The notes below the pieces were generated by a model. That model saw nothing but the letters and a program-made list of their open reading frames with translations, did not search any database and was not told where the DNA came from. The translations under genes were made by a program, and so were the position numbers. From Riemerella columbina (GTDB lineage: Bacteria > Bacteroidota > Bacteroidia > Flavobacteriales > Weeksellaceae), in contig NZ_CP103950.1 in the NCBI RefSeq assembly GCF_030517065.1, forward strand, positions 992,001-1,056,000: a DNA stretch of 64,000 bases. Direction: 5' to 3'. Shown piece by piece: positions 63,511 through 64,000 of this stretch. Position 1 is the first letter of the stretch. Each line of letters opens with the position of its first letter.

Positions 63511-64000
63511 TTAGTCATACTGGCGCTTGGTGAACCATTTATCAGCGAAGTTGAGCCCTATTTTAAAGTTAACAAATCTTTCAGAAATTAAACTATTTTT
63601 TAAACCTCCTCTATTGCCGATGTCTATGCCGACATCTATGCCGCTCATCTTCATAATACTTGAATTTTGGAACGGTAGGGTAGCGCCGAAAGTCAGTCCG
63701 TATTCGTTGATGTTGGTACCGTTAAGGTTCAAATGTCCCTTTTCATAGTAAGCGCCATAGCGGTAGATTACTCTTGAGAAGAAATTACGGAAGTTGTTGT
63801 AATTCGGTAAGTACCAGCCTCCTACGGCTATGCGGTAACTGTCATTAGAGGTAACAGGAATTCCTGTGAATTGAATATTGCCGCCTTTGGCATAATCAAA
63901 CTGTGTGGAAATGAACCATTTAGCGTCTTGACCGTAACCTATCCCCAAAGAGGCTTTTTGCGGAATTAAATTATTTTCCTGATAGTCCTCTGTAGCGATG
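63511..64000 (-). CDS. Outer-membrane beta-barrel protein, FadL-like (partial)
   Basis: The 3' part of a gene that continues past the right edge; the frame is open from 64000 to the stop at 63511 (about 162 codons). Alternating amphipathic strands (ASLGIGYGQDAKWFISTQFD, YRIAVGGWYLPN, INEYGLTFGATLPF, FVNFKIGLNFADKW) indicate a beta-barrel with a final aromatic strand, as in FadL/OmpP1-like proteins. It precedes lptC by 12 bases, so co-expression is likely. Confidence 0.65.
   Translation of the reverse strand, partial: IATEDYQENNLIPQKASLGIGYGQDAKWFISTQFDYAKGGNIQFTGIPVTSNDSYRIAVGGWYLPNYNNFRNFFSRVIYRYGAYYEKGHLNLNGTNINEYGLTFGATLPFQNSSIMKMSGIDVGIDIGNRGGLKNSLISERFVNFKIGLNFADKWFTKRQYD

Overview
The window comes from a Bacteroidota chromosome of class Flavobacteriia, most likely the Weeksellaceae (Chryseobacterium / Riemerella / Bergeyella / Elizabethkingia group). 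The evidence is AT-rich DNA, gldJ divergent from porU-porV (type IX secretion and gliding), a full moxR-bat operon, flavobacterial promoter elements of the form TAnnTTTG with an upstream TTG, and families largely restricted to this phylum (DUF6702, a DUF7935-like protein, short SpeA-type arginine decarboxylase). The species cannot be fixed from the sequence alone.

Layout. 1-5.2 kb: small housekeeping genes (HAD hydrolase, PrcB-like lipoprotein, cysteine desulfurase, thioredoxin), two identical tRNA-Asp genes, lptB, cobalamin adenosyltransferase and thiamine pyrophosphokinase. 5.3-9.8 kb: arginine decarboxylase and agmatinase (arginine to agmatine to putrescine), separated by a GT-C membrane glycosyltransferase and a 9-copy 21-bp tandem repeat in the agmatinase leader. 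9.8-16.9 kb: ribF, atpDC, an alpha-oxoamine synthase (sphingolipid or sulfonolipid type), dinB-like, rlmB, ppa. 17-20.7 kb: a nitric-oxide defence unit (quinol NO reductase, ScdA/RIC Fe-S repair protein, Rrf2 regulator) with a shared palindromic operator candidate. 20.9-28.2 kb: moxR-DUF58-batA-batB-batC-batD. 28.3-33.7 kb: marC, hupE-like, aminopeptidase P, mnmE.

33.7-43.7 kb is an accessory island beginning directly at the 3' end of mnmE. It holds a type I restriction-modification locus (hsdR, hsdM, hsdS), a tyrosine recombinase, and an oppositely oriented, start-less second hsdS. The two hsdS copies share a 791-bp inverted repeat covering the first target-recognition domain and central region; their second recognition domains differ. 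Inversion across the repeat would swap the second recognition domain of the expressed S subunit, so this is a strong candidate for a phase-variable methylome switch. The silent copy ends abruptly inside another gene, leaving a 5'-truncated zinc-ribbon protein, and is followed by a SAP-domain gene.

43.7-53.1 kb: NlpE-like lipoprotein, MBL-fold hydrolase, a frameshifted DUF1569 gene, a DEAD-box helicase, DUF47-pit phosphate transport, phosphopantetheinyl transferase, and an FUSC-type membrane protein. 53.19-53.54 kb carries eight head-to-tail copies of a 44-bp GC-rich palindromic repeat. 53.6-64 kb: porV, porU, gldJ, murF, a NUDIX hydrolase, an SRPBCC protein, lptC and the 3' part of an outer-membrane protein gene leaving the window.
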